DNA from: Lewinellaceae bacterium
GTDB lineage: Bacteria; Bacteroidota; Bacteroidia; Chitinophagales; Saprospiraceae
NCBI GenBank assembly: GCA_016713985.1
Contig: JADJOD010000025.1
Coordinates: forward strand, 1-64,000
DNA length: 64,000 bases
Reading direction: 5' to 3'
Shown: piece by piece, positions 1 through 10,581 of the stretch
Position numbering within the stretch: position 1 is the first letter of the stretch
Layout: the number at the start of each line of letters is the position of its first letter
The notes under the pieces: model-generated
What the model saw: the letters and a program-made list of their open reading frames with translations, nothing else
Told to the model about the DNA's origin: nothing
The model's database searches: none
Program-made: the position numbers and the translations under genes

Positions 1-407
1 GGCATTGAAAAATTTGCTGTCGGACAGGTATCCTGAAGGCTGCGTGCTCGCTTATGTCGTTCAAGGCAAATCTGAAAATGTTATTAAAGGAATCAATCGG
101 TTGATCGAATCTCGAAAAATCAAAACTCGGGTAGGCTTGATTCAAAAAGACAACAGCGTTCCGTTTCCGGTTTGTTATGCTTCTGACCATGTGCTAATAT
201 CCGGCGAACGCACTATCTGGCATCTTTTTTGCAGTTTTAAAATTTTGAAACAAAAATCAGGGGGCAGCAGCGGGCGTTCATTGACTTTGGGTAAGAAACA
301 ATTTAACCTCCTATAATCCGCCCCTGCTGGCACCAAGGTCCAACCCTTGTGCCGTCTATCGGTCAGGTTCCGCCCCACATGCGGGCAACAGCGGGTAAAC
401 CCCAAAA
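1..407. other. unassigned stretch at window edge
   Basis: A plus-strand open frame runs from 5 to 316 (103 codons, non-ATG start) and a minus-strand frame from 175 to 405. The latter is read-through past the end of the T9SS gene that follows. The plus frame has some protein-like composition in its first 60 codons (basic, KSENVIKGINRL), and could be the tail of a gene beginning outside the window, possibly a transposase. I cannot assign it to a family. Confidence 0.25.
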
Positions 408-450
408 ACAGCTGGCCTTTACTTTCTGTAACAATCAGCCATTTAGACTT
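408..450. repeat. direct repeat copy A (codes for a T9SS C-terminal tail)
   Basis: A near-identical stretch occurs at 4454-4496; both share ACAGCTGGCCTTTAC, then GTAACAATCAGCCATTTA. On the minus strand both read as the last strand of a T9SS sorting domain (KWLIVT followed by a stop or near-stop). The two copies bracket the broken secreted-protein gene. Confidence 0.75.
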
Positions 451-3400
451 GCCTTTGCACCATACTAGATAGGCACCGGGTAATAAACCCTGGGTATTGG
501 CCGTTTATGCCAGTGGCCATCGTGCCGCTTCGGATGAGCCTGCCCGATTCCCCATATAGCCACCAATTGGGAAGGTCTTTGAAAAGGTTGGAAAATTGGA
601 CAAGGTCGCCCTTCCTGCATGGATTCGGATACAGGCTGAATTGGTTTGTCTCGGCACTTATGTCGGGAAAACTACTGGTCTCGCCCAGATAAGAAACAGC
701 CTTATTGGTGATTATCGGAGGGTTAAAATCAAAGTAGATGGCAGCGGAATTAAAAATGGAGTCGCCGACTTGCAACCCATCGCGACTTTTGATCTGGTAA
801 AAAACAAAGCCTTCGGATTTGGCCGAGTCCAGTTTTGCGGGAGCAAGCGCATAGTTTTTGAATAGAAACTCAATTTTTTGTTCGTCCAAAAAGCGCACTT
901 CACAGGGGCGGAGGTGGCCCCCAACACAAATTGGCCCGGTTCCAGCAGGGGCTGTATTGGTTTTCGATCCGCACAAACCGGGCGGCATTTCCCGTGTTTT
1001 GAAAACGTATCCGATAAGTCAAGTCCAAACTTCCATCCGTGTCCAACAATTTGGTCGGCACTTCATCTCCCGGGTAGGCCGTAACATCGTTCGGATCATA
1101 GGCGCCCACAACCGTCATATACACCGTATCTACGTTATTAAGCAAGGTGGCCTCTCCTTGCGGAGTTGTGGTTAAACGGCCATAACAAACAACCGTATCT
1201 CCGGGCAGCATAAACGTATTTAATTTCCAGGGTACATAATGCCTTTCCTGAAGTGGAGGTATGCCCGAAATGCCCGCTTGGAGTGTGCTGCCGGAAATCC
1301 GCAGGCTCTTTACGGGCTGTTCGTAGGAGACGGCGGCAAGTGCGGTGAGATCAAAATTAGGCCCACAATCCAACGATATCTCGGCGCTGTCAATGACACG
1401 GGTGCCGTTGTTTTTAAAGCTCGCCAGCATAGATCCAAAAGATCCAAAGCGCGGGGCACTCAATTCATGGAGCGCCAAGCCGCCATCCAGTATGTCAACA
1501 TTGGGAACCAGTCGAATATCCGCGCCCTGCACACTGTTTTTTTGGCCCCAAAGGTCATCTTGGCCGGTTTGATATCAAAATAAGGGGATGGGCTTTGTAT
1601 TTGGGCCTCGTACGCGCCATCGTTGAGCACAGCAAACAAATAGGCACCACTGCTGTCGGGGAAGGAAAATAATTGCCGGGGGATATGTGCACCGTTTGAC
1701 GAAAGGGATATTCCGTTGAGTCCAGACTGGGCGTTGTCGTTCAGGTCCACAAACACTTTTCCACTACCGGTATTGATGTGTTGGGGAAGCGCCCAGACAA
1801 AACCTGCCTTGCCTATCCCGGCTCGTTGAGTCTGGCCCCCAACCAAGGCCCCACCGGATCCAAGGGCTTGGATTTCAATAATTTCATTGGGACCATCGGC
1901 ACCATCCCCAGATCGGGTCAATTGTGTGATGACACGGCCGCTTGTATCTAATTTAAGGAGATAAATGCGTTGCAGGCCCTTCGGGTCTATTAGGCTTCCG
2001 CCAGCAGTATTTGGTTGGACGTAGAATCGTAGGCCAAGTCATTTATTTTTGGCAGCCCGTCTGGCAAGGTAATGGTTTTTTTCCCAACGGGTATTGCCGG
2101 TTGCCAATGAAAACCGTTTGACAAAATCTGGTTCCCAATAACCCCTTCGGTAAACAGCAGGTCCCCGTTGCCTGCCACCACTTTGGAGATTTTTCCAATG
2201 GTGCCGGTTTTTTGCCAGATGCGTGTGGGCAGGTTCAGGTTGACGTACCGCAGCAGTCCCCAATTGGAGGGGACGTTTGTTTGCTCCCTCCCGGCAATGA
2301 GGTGGTCGCTGTTTGGAACCCCATCAATCGTCGAGACTTTAAATGTAAACAAGGAAAAGGGAAATCCAACCGATTGCTTGTTGTTTGGGGTCATCACAAG
2401 TTGATTGCCAGTGCCCAAACGGATAACGGTTTTGCGTCCTTTCTCGCGTAACCGAAAACGCTCATCCAAATCACCGGTCAGAACGTTGAGGTTTCCCCCG
2501 AGATCTTGCTTGTCCAGCACCTGGTTGTTGATGATCCGAACGTACTTGGAGGTAAGGCTTTCATGAAAATATACGATGGTCGTATCGGTTTGGCAAGAAA
2601 GCATCAATTGGCCAAAAAGCGAGTTGGTTAGCGGAATTTGATAATGGTTGTTCAGGGCTCCGGTTTCGGCGTTTAGTTTAAAAACATGGATGTTTGTGTC
2701 ATAAAAACTTGAGTTGTTTTCCGCAGAACACTGCTGATCTACTCCCAATACATAAAGTTGCCCGCCAAATCCCTTGGAAAATGAAATGGCCTTGAATCTT
2801 TGATATTCACAAATCGGAAACCTCCATTTTATTTGATGGTCTGCATCATAACGGGATACCTCCCCGCAATTGTCCAGTTGCTTAAGGGTGAAAAAATCGC
2901 CTTTTCACCGGGCAACAACCTTGCAAACTGCTTTGATATTGGTAATTCCCGCTCAAATAACGCGTATTTTTATGCTAAAATCGGACAGGTCCATTTCATA
3001 CAGCACTGGATACGGATTGTTCCGGTATGTCTGCATTTCACCGCCCAACCAAAACTTTGATTGCCCGTAAACCAAGCAATTTTACCGGCACTGTATTGAT
3101 CGTAAACGCCGGGCATGGGAGTGTCGTCCATGACTTTGGTCCAGACTTTTCCCCATTCCAAGATTTTACCTTGACCACTCCCCAAATCCCCGTATAAGAC
3201 CCAATATAGCCATTAAGGTAAAGGTACCCAGCGTTGTCCCTTGCCAGGTTGACAGAGCGGTAGGTTAGATTCAAAAAGGAGTAGTGGTTCCCGGTTTATC
3301 TATATAATATGACTTGTTGTGGAGCCTGGCACCCGTTGACCGGAGGTGGCCATCACAGAAAATTGATTCGAAAGTGAGCCTGAACCAGTTGTCTCCAGAC

Positions 3401-4251
3401 ATGAAAACAAGGTATCCCCATTGATTAACCAATCTGCTACCCTTAGAGTCAATGTTAATTGGGAGTGTGCCAATCCCGTAATTCTCTCCATTGGCCAGCC
3501 GCATAAGCGCGGTGGATCACCAATAAGTATTGCGGAACCTGCACTTGGATTGGGCACCACATCGCTAATAGATTTGATTTCCCAAAGCCCCGGCACGAAC
3601 ATCCTGGATTTCCAAATGACCTGGTTCAAGGCGTTTTTTTTCGTTTTGACAACGGTATCTTTGTAAGCATAGTAAAAGCCGGTATCATCCGTGAAAAACA
3701 TGTCGCCGACACTCGCCTGGGCGGTTGGGAAATTGGTGGTTATGCTGCCATCTGTGGTGGAACAGAAAAGAAAATGGTCTTTATAAGTAGTCAGGTTGCG
3801 TGCGCTTAGGGAGACTTCGGCACTGCTGCGTTTTCTGATTTTTTAATCTGGTAACCCGCAGGCAAGGGCGTTTTCCAGCACCTTCCGGTCCAATAATTGA
3901 TTTGCATCAGGTAATTGTGCAGACCTTCCACGGTGGTAAGATATAAAAGGCTATCTTGGTCTATCGCCATAGCCCCAAAACGGTACAGTGTGCTGTCCAC
4001 TGGCCAGTTAAACGAGTTCCATAGGAGTATCCCATCCGAACTGATGACCGCTATATAGTCGTTCTGAATTTCGGTGCGGTGCGGAATGGACGCGTGAATG
4101 ATCAAGCGATCAGGCGTTTTTATACTTGCTTTTATGTAGCCACCCACTTTCGGTGTGTTGGTGGCAAAATAACTTTCTTTAAGCGTGTTTTGGCCAGAGG
4201 CCCAAAAATGGAAGCAAATGAAAAAAGAAATTTGGGCAACGAGCCTTTCAT
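419..4251 (-). pseudogene. T9SS-exported secreted protein, frame broken many times
   Basis: Pieces of one long protein lie in successive minus-strand frames: a signal peptide start at 4251 (MKGSLPKF then FICFHFWASGQ after a T-run shift), repeats resembling beta-propeller/BNR exported proteins, a conserved module ending GDSIFNSAAIYFDFNPPI (the same module as in the gene at 24033-27162), and a C-terminal sorting domain starting YPNPC and ending KWLIVTE near 425. At least seven reading-frame changes separate the pieces. Intact, it would be about 1270 residues, secreted through the outer membrane by the type IX system. Either a decayed gene or a real gene damaged by base-call errors; several breaks sit at homopolymers. 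Specific function unknown. Confidence 0.7.
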
Positions 4252-4453
4252 ACTTAGGAGATAATAAATAATGGGTTACGGAAAGTCCAAACAGGTTACC
4301 ATGTGTATCGTTACTGTAGAGGTGTCGACCATCGTTTGCAATGTTTTACTTGTCCCTCTTATACAAAGTTAGGTATATTTTATCAATTCTTAGCCAATCA
4401 ATGTAGTGTCTTTGAGATTTTGCCCTTACTGGGAAGACCCGGCAGGGCGCAAG
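4252..4453. other. intergenic, no gene seen
   Basis: About 200 bases upstream of the secreted-protein gene, AT-rich near 4300-4400. I see no RNA gene, no convincing open frame and no clear promoter box. Confidence 0.5.
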
Positions 4454-4496
4454 ACAGCTGGCCTTTACGCTGTAACAATCAGCCATTTAAAGCTTG
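4454..4496. repeat. direct repeat copy B
   Basis: Second copy of the repeat at 408-450. On the minus strand one frame reads FKWLIVTA then stop, a typical T9SS sorting-domain end, but it is out of frame with the CxxCH protein that precedes it. This suggests a leftover 3' end of another exported-protein gene. Confidence 0.7.
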
Positions 4497-5113
4497 TTTG
4501 GCTGGACAGCATTGCTATTTCCCAGGATGAAACAGCAAAAATTAGGCTCATCCGGCGAAGGCTCCCGCACACTTGCCGGTGTTTTTGCCGTTCGGAATGG
4601 TGCAAGGTGCCAGATCTGTTCACGGTCATACAATTGGCCCATCTCAGGAAATTCATGATGGGTATGTGGTTGCAGGTATTTTACCAATTCCTCTACTTTT
4701 TTCAGCGGCAAACCCCACTCCCAACTCAAACGCCGGGCTGAAGGCTCCATAAAAGCTATATATATTTTCTCCTGGTGAACATGCTCAAACTTGTCATAAA
4801 AATGCACTTCGGTATTTAATCCGTTCTGATAATTGCGCAGGCGCAGGTTGGCACTTTTCATTTCGTTCGTAAACGCCTCCGGGCTGATATGGCCCGGAAC
4901 CCTGTGGGTAGAGGTGCGCAAAATTTGCAAGGCGGATTCATGGCACCACATACATTTACCCGGTTTGCCGGCATCCCCTAAAATCGCCGGAGTCGCCGGT
5001 TCAAGTTGGCCATTTCGGTCATAAATAGCGAACCGAAGCTGCCCGTTGGGCATAACATCTATCGCTTCGTATTCGGTGGTGACAAAATTGCTGGTTTCGA
5101 GTCTTCCATTACC
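4487..5113 (-). pseudogene. CxxCH-containing C-terminal half, cut off by an in-frame stop
   Basis: This frame is exactly in phase with the HxlR gene upstream, and only the TAA at 5114-5116 separates them. It reads GNGRLETSNFVTTEYEAIDV directly after the stop, then MPNGQLRF at 5053. It contains GKCMWCHES, a CxxCH site of the kind that binds heme c, but only one. The rest is a roughly 190-residue domain I cannot name. The last about 16 residues (CCFILGN onward) look like junk joined to the CTD tail of repeat B. Translation could restart at ATG 5053, but no signal peptide precedes it, so heme attachment is unlikely from this start. Confidence 0.5.
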
Positions 5114-5824
5114 TTATTCTGATATTGAAGCATACTCTAATGGGATTTCACCGGTTTTATAAGAAACAAGGCGGTTTCCAATTGCAATCGAAGAACGCAC
5201 CACCGGGAAATTGGACAGGGTAACGGTATCTAGGCCATGTTTTTTGGAAAAAGATCGCAAGTTTTTTTCTACACCGGAAATGGCATAATAATGTGCCGGC
5301 GTATGCAAAAGCACCACCAGAAACCTACCGGCATCAATACCGCACATCCCGGTATATTCCTCTGTTTTTTTGAGCGAATCCAGTATAGCCGCCAATGGCC
5401 CATGTGCTGATTCGGGAAACCCAATTTGCGCCAAGTTTAGTGTAAACAATCCATCCTCCTGCCTTGTACTGGCCAGATCAAAAGCGCCTACCGGTAAGGA
5501 GGCGCAAAAAAACTCCCCCCAAGCCTCCATTTTTTCAAAAATAGCCAGCAAGCGCCGACCGTTTTCCGTCAGGCTGTATTCGACTTTGGGCGGTACGGAT
5601 TGATGGTCGAACCGGGTCACGACATCCTGTTCGGCCAATAGTTTGAGTGTCTGTGAGAGCATTTTGTCGTTCACAGCCACGAGTTCTCGTTTCAATTCGC
5701 TGAATCGTTTGGGGCGTTCGCGCAATGCCCAGATAATCAAGCCCTGCCAACGCCCTCCGACGACACTCAACGTCAGATCAATCGGGCAATAATAAATCGC
5801 GCCGTTTAATTTGTAACTTTTCAT
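5114..5824 (-). CDS. HxlR-family regulator with unusual C-terminal extension
   Basis: The start at 5824 (MKSYKLNG) is chosen because the HxlR domain begins there; an in-frame ATG at 5860 is less likely. Residues 10-100 carry the family pattern: CPIDLTLSVVGGRW, RFSELKREL, MLSQTLKLL and PPKVEYSLTENGRRLL. HxlR proteins are normally about 110 residues, are winged-helix dimers and often sense redox through the N-terminal Cys, which is present here. The remaining about 130 residues (from FDLASTRQED) are not HxlR-like. They appear to be the front of the CxxCH protein that continues in phase beyond the TAA stop at 5114. So this looks like a chimera: a regulator 5' end joined to another gene, then cut by a nonsense codon. 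Confidence 0.7.
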   Translation of the reverse strand: MKSYKLNGAIYYCPIDLTLSVVGGRWQGLIIWALRERPKRFSELKRELVAVNDKMLSQTLKLLAEQDVVTRFDHQSVPPKVEYSLTENGRRLLAIFEKMEAWGEFFCASLPVGAFDLASTRQEDGLFTLNLAQIGFPESAHGPLAAILDSLKKTEEYTGMCGIDAGRFLVVLLHTPAHYYAISGVEKNLRSFSKKHGLDTVTLSNFPVVRSSIAIGNRLVSYKTGEIPLEYASISE

Positions 5825-5947
5825 GCCGCAAAGGAACGGCGAAAAAAAGGTGCTTACCAAATTGGTAGTGCTTCCTTTTTGGTAAGTATATTGGTTGTTG
5901 TAAACACCCTGAAGACCTTTGCGGCATCATTCATTAAAACATAGAGG

Positions 5948-6494
5948 ATGCAAGCACTCAAATTTTTCATTTTCAACGTGATGCTTATGGCAAACATTTC
6001 CACCGTTTTCGGGCAGAAACCTGCTGTCCTTATTGTCAGCGACCCCGCTGCAGCACTTTCTCAACGAGACAACCGCTACCGCGCTCGCCGTTTCAGAGTC
6101 CATTTTGAAGGGCGACTGGCAAAAATTGGACAGATTGTTGGACACCAATTTCACGTACACCGGCGACGGTTATGTTTTCACAAAAGACGAATACATTGGA
6201 TTCATGCAGGATATGCGGTCGGCGTTTTCGGATTTTGAAATGACGCTGGAAAAAGTCGTCACCGAGGGCGATTTTACATCCATTCGGTTCTCCTCAAAAG
6301 TGGTAAATACCGGGAAATTCATGGGTGCCCCCTCAAACAACAAAAAACTTGTCGTTACGGGCATTTTTCAGCGAAAAGTGAAAAACGGGAAGGTCATGCA
6401 GGAATGGCAGACGACTGACTTGCTGGGCACCATGCACCAAATCGGGTTCGGCGCACTGTTCGGGTATGCCGTTTCGTGGGCGGTTTTAAGGTGA
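5948..6494 (+). pseudogene. SnoaL/NTF2-like secreted protein, one frameshift
   Basis: The ATG at 5948 opens a signal peptide (MQALKFFIF through STVFGQ). The mature domain follows in another frame from about 6015 to 6494: LQHFLNETTATALAVSESIL, DWQKLDRLLDTNFTYTGDG, GIFQRKVKNGKVMQEWQTTD. This is the pattern of SnoaL-like ester cyclases, small alpha+beta barrels of about 140 residues. A single base change near 6010-6030 would restore one protein of about 180 residues. It is transcribed divergently from the HxlR gene, a common arrangement for an HxlR target. The substrate cannot be told from sequence. Confidence 0.65.
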
Positions 6495-6607
6495 AACAAA
6501 AGCCGCCCGTCCGCAAGCCAGCCGATTTCTTGCACCTTGACGGAAAAGTTGAAAATTTCGACCGCCTGACGGGAAAAGAAAAGAACAAGTATGTGAAGCG
6601 TTATTAA
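6491..6607 (+). CDS. 38-codon open frame after the SnoaL gene
   Basis: A GTG at 6491 overlaps the end of the SnoaL frame and opens 38 codons (KQKPPVRKPADFLHLDG to KNKYVKRY) ending at 6607. Its lysine-rich, protein-like composition suggests either a short downstream gene or the true C-terminus of the preceding protein in another frame. No family recognised. Confidence 0.25.
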   Translation: MKQKPPVRKPADFLHLDGKVENFDRLTGKEKNKYVKRY

Positions 6608-6742
6608 AAAGCCACAAAAATTTGCGTTAGAAATGTCTGCCCGCATTGAATCATTGATTGAAGCGCCAGGACAAGACGCTGCATCCCGATTTGGATAAAC
6701 ATCTTTATCATCACTTTCAGTTCTCCAATATTCAAGGAAGGA

Positions 6743-9477
6743 TTAATGTTTCTGCTGATAGTGGTCTTTGCGTTGCTCACCCTCATCGTCCATGCGAGGA
6801 CCTTGTTTGATCTTGCGCCAGTCGAAATTTTTTCCGTATTTCTGGAGTGATTTCTTTGCATCGTATACCCTTACATCGGCTTCTTCTGCCTCGTAGGATG
6901 TATAATCGGGCACCGGCGTGAAAAAATCGTCGAGTAATGAAGCCGTCTTATCGTATTGGTTTACCGCCGGCAAATCGAGCACCGTATAGATTACACGCAA
7001 TAGAGAACCAAAATTGGCGTGGCGGTGTGAAATGTAACCCCGTTTTACATAAGGTCCGGCCATCAGCAAAACCGAACGGTGGGCATCGATATGATCCACT
7101 CCGCCCTGCGGATCATCTTCCGTAATAATCACAAGGGTACTTTTCCAATATGGCGTACAACTCAGAAAATGCAAGATTCGACCCAGGGCCATGTCATTAT
7201 CGGCTACAAAAGAGTGCCGGTACGGGTATCCATCCTCTGGACGTGCCTCGGAAGTATGGTCATTGGGTAATTGAAGTGCAACCAGCGCTGGCATGGTGTC
7301 CTTTCCTGAAGCCAGCGTTGGGTAAATTCCTGCTCGAACTGATCCATCTGAAACTGGTCGGGAATATTCGTATTATATCCTGCATAAGTTCGGCTGGTGC
7401 GCTTATAAACAGCCTTGGGCATTGGGAACACTACCGATTGCGCGGCACCAAATTCCGTATCCATCCATTCTTCTTGCACGCCAGAATATTCATTGGCTTC
7501 CCCGAAATTGAAAAAATCAATGCCATTTCTGGCCAAGTTCTCCCACAAACCGCCTATTTCGTTATAGTCTTCCGGATCCACTGCACCCGTTGCTTTTGGG
7601 AACCCTCCGACGGGGCTTTGGAAGCAGGGTCGAAGCGGCCTTCGCGGCAGAATTGGCTTCCACATATTCATTGGGGATAGGCCAATCATCCAGTGATGGC
7701 CATGAATGGAAGCATCAGAATCACAGTAAAAATTGTCGGAAAAGCCCATTTTTGCGCAATTTTTAAGTGGTTGGGCGATACCCGAGCGTTGCGCAGCGTA
7801 TCCCCGCCCGCTTTTTCGGGTGCAATGGTCACGTTCACCCCAAAACGGGCGCGCTCGTCCCGAATGGTTCCGGGCAGCTGGCCCTGCATCTCGTCAAACG
7901 TTCGGTTTTCCTTCGTGATATAAAGGATATGCTTGATGGGTGAACGACGCAATCCCCTTGCTGGGGGCAATGGGTTTTGCCATCATCGGTAAGGTTTACC
8001 GCTCGGAAGGTATTGTCGATCACTTGTTGCGTCAGGGTTTTGAGTGTGGCGGCATTCGGCGCGTCTACGACCTGAAATGTACCCAGTTGGATATCTCCGA
8101 TGTAAGTACCCTGCGGTGGGGGACAAAGCCTTTGCCACCATTTGGCCTGGCACCCAAACCGCGAGCGGAGGTGATGTACAATTTGCGCCCATCTTTTGAG
8201 GTCAGCACACGAGTAGTGCCCCATCCTGCTGGGATATAGCCCTTTACTTTTTGCTTGTTGGCATCTATTACGGCCACAGCATTCAAACCAAGCAGCGCCA
8301 CATACAGGTTTTTTTCGTCCGGAGAGAGGCAAAGCCCAAACGGCATCAACCCGCGATAATCATCCACCCGGCGATCCAATTTGAGCTTTATTTCGTTAAC
8401 AACCTTGTGTGCCCGATAATCAATAACCGTGATCAGATCGTTGGTTGCGTTGGAAATATACGCGTATCGGCTTCCTACGGCAATGGAAATTGGGGCTTGC
8501 GCCACCCACAATTTCAACTTCTTCAATGATTTCACCGATCTGATGGCCTGTTTTAAAACGATCCTTGACTTCCATACGCTCCAGGTCAATGGTCCAGACA
8601 CTCATGGCTTCTTCTGCCAGTGCCGAGCCGAGTCCGGGGATGAATCGGCCATCCGGCAAGGTCACTCCATGCTCCGATTCAGGGGTAGGGTGCGCATAAG
8701 GTGGAAATTGAAGCAACATGCTGTCCTTGTTGGCAAGCGTTAAACCGGGCACCAAAGGGTAATTGTACAAACCAACATTGGCAACAAAAGCCATTCTTGC
8801 GTCAGGGGTCAGGGAAATTCCAAATGGGATGCGCCCCACATTTACCGAACCTGTTACTTGTCTGCTGGCGAGTTCTACCCGCACCAGGCGATTGTTGCCC
8901 CGATCAAGGGCATATAACAATCTTCGGGGGGCATCCAACGCCAGGTCAGAAGTATAATAATCGGTATAATCTTCACCTCAAAGCGTCCATTGAGCGAAAT
9001 AGAATCCGTTTTACGCAGGGTTTCAGTGTCAAAAACGATAATATTTCCCCCATCTCCACCACTCAAGTAAGCGGTTTTGTTATCCGGGCCAAAAGTTGCG
9101 CCTATAAAAGTTGCATTGTTGATGGCCGGAATCTTCTTGTCGTAGCTGGGTATTCTGATGGCTTTATCGGGCACTTGCAAGTCTACCACCGTCAGCACAC
9201 CGTTGTGGTGCAGCACGATTGCGCGCTTTTCATCCGGCGACAATGCCATGCCAAAAGGTGCGCGGGTGATGCGGGTGGTTTTGCCCACTGGCGTTACATA
9301 TCGGCCGCTGGGCAGGACGCTGTGCCCGGTTGGATCGATTTTGCAATATTCGGATAGACCGGGAATCTGCAGTGTTTGGACCGTTTTTTGCGCGGCGGTA
9401 AAGGCCGTTGGCAGGAGGAGGCCCGCAATTGCCAAAGCGATGGCGGGTAAAAAAAGTGGTAGACGTTTCATCGACAT
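6743..9477 (-). pseudogene. YncE-type beta-propeller / alkaline-phosphatase-superfamily protein, at least six frame breaks
   Basis: Successive minus-strand frames give one protein of about 910 residues. The start is at 9477 (MSMKRLPLF, signal peptide). The first half has YVTN-type propeller repeats (LHHNGVLTVVDLQVPDKAI, GRIPFGISLTPDARMAFVAN, AYISNATNDLITVIDY). The second half is a phosphoesterase of the alkaline phosphatase fold (ILYITKENRTFDEMQG, LQLPNDHT, ITEDDPQGGVDHIDAHRS). Proteins with this two-part layout are exported and presumed to hydrolyse phosphoesters; the substrate is unknown. Frame changes occur near 8990, 8440, 8110, 7960, 7740 and 7290. Near 8990 one extra G in GAGGTGAAG restores the frame. 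Sequencing error is as likely as true decay. Confidence 0.75.
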
Positions 9478-9581
9478 GTATTTTGCGGTAAATGTCTGGG
9501 AAAAGGAGTTTAAGGTTGTTGGAGAGATTAAGTTTGCGTTATTAAGGCGGGTCTCGGTTGTTGCACAGGCGCAAGTCAGGC

Positions 9582-10424
9582 TCAAAATGATACATAGATG
9601 GTTTCTTTAAGGAATGCGCTTACTTCACCAAAATCGTCTGTTTTGAAATCGAAAACGCCCCAAATACCCCAGCGCACCGCCCGACCAATTGCTGCTGGGG
9701 TTCGTCGGGCCGGACTGCCGCTGCCGTCCACCAGCAAAGCCAGCGTGTTGAAATAGTCAAACATCGCGTGGCTGATGGACATGAGTTCCACGTCCACGTT
9801 GTCGTTCAGTTCGTAGCTGTCCGTAAAAATCGGGAGCGTGAAGTAGGCCCCCACCGAATAGCGGTCTTCGATGACCAAAAGTTTCGCACCCTCCGAACGC
9901 GGTATGCCGTTGACGGTCGATCTGATGCGGTAAAAATTGAGATCTTCCGGCGGGTCCTGATAGTTCACGACGATCTGGAAGGAATCCGCCCCCGATGTAT
10001 TAAACAGGCTGTTTTCCGGAACACCCACCGTAAGGCTGTCCAAAGGCACATTTTTTGGCAAAAAATCGGTCGCCTCGTAGGTTTTTCCCTCGACGGTGAC
10101 GGACAGGAAATAAGCCGTGTTTTCCGACGCCGTGAAATTTTTGAGGGAATAAATGCCGTTGCCTTCGTTGGCCAGGTGGAGCGCCGCATCCGTTCCTTTT
10201 TTCAAAAAAACAGTGGCATCGGCAACGGTCCCGGGCTGGCCGGGGTTGAAAAAATCGCCGGTTTTTGTGATTTTGACCGTAAAATCATGCGTGCCGGACA
10301 GCAGTTCGGCCTCTATGACGATTTTGGGGTCGGCCTCGTTGAGGTTGATGTCAATGACTTTGGTGCAACTGTTGAGCAGGGCGATGGCGACGAGGGTGGC
10401 CAACGCAAAAAGGATATTTTTCAT
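9582..10424 (-). CDS. DUF4249-type lipoprotein partner of a TonB receptor
   Basis: 280 residues with a lipoprotein signal (ALLNSCTK, Cys about 20). The mature part is a beta-rich domain of the DUF4249 type (DPKIVIEAELLSGT, DATVFLKKG, YFLSVTVEGKTYEATDFLPK, LNFYRIRSTVNG). DUF4249 proteins are encoded next to TonB-dependent receptors and are thought to sit on the outer membrane as substrate-binding partners, like SusD with SusC. Here it lies directly downstream of a receptor on the same strand, separated by a long inverted repeat. The frame is intact, in contrast to its neighbours. Substrate unknown. Confidence 0.8.
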   Translation of the reverse strand: MKNILFALATLVAIALLNSCTKVIDINLNEADPKIVIEAELLSGTHDFTVKITKTGDFFNPGQPGTVADATVFLKKGTDAALHLANEGNGIYSLKNFTASENTAYFLSVTVEGKTYEATDFLPKNVPLDSLTVGVPENSLFNTSGADSFQIVVNYQDPPEDLNFYRIRSTVNGIPRSEGAKLLVIEDRYSVGAYFTLPIFTDSYELNDNVDVELMSISHAMFDYFNTLALLVDGSGSPARRTPAAIGRAVRWGIWGVFDFKTDDFGEVSAFLKETIYVSF

Positions 10425-10453
10425 AAAATTGTTGTTGAAAGGTAAAATTTAGT

Positions 10454-10578
10454 GTGTTTGGGGGTTTTAGTGTTTGGGTGTTTTAGTGTTTTTGTTGGGA
10501 TTCGTGCCTAAATTAAACAAAACAGCACCTGTTTCGGCCGAAAACACTCAAACACCAAAACACTAACCCCCCAAACAC
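10454..10578. repeat. long imperfect inverted repeat with internal microrepeats
   Basis: The left arm (about 10454-10494) is built from copies of TTTTAGTGTTTGGGTG-like units. The right arm (about 10540-10578) is its imperfect reverse complement, ending CCCCCCAAACAC. It fills the gap between the receptor stop (10582) and the DUF4249 gene start (10424). It could terminate or attenuate transcription inside the operon. Confidence 0.7.
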
Positions 10579-10581
10579 TTT

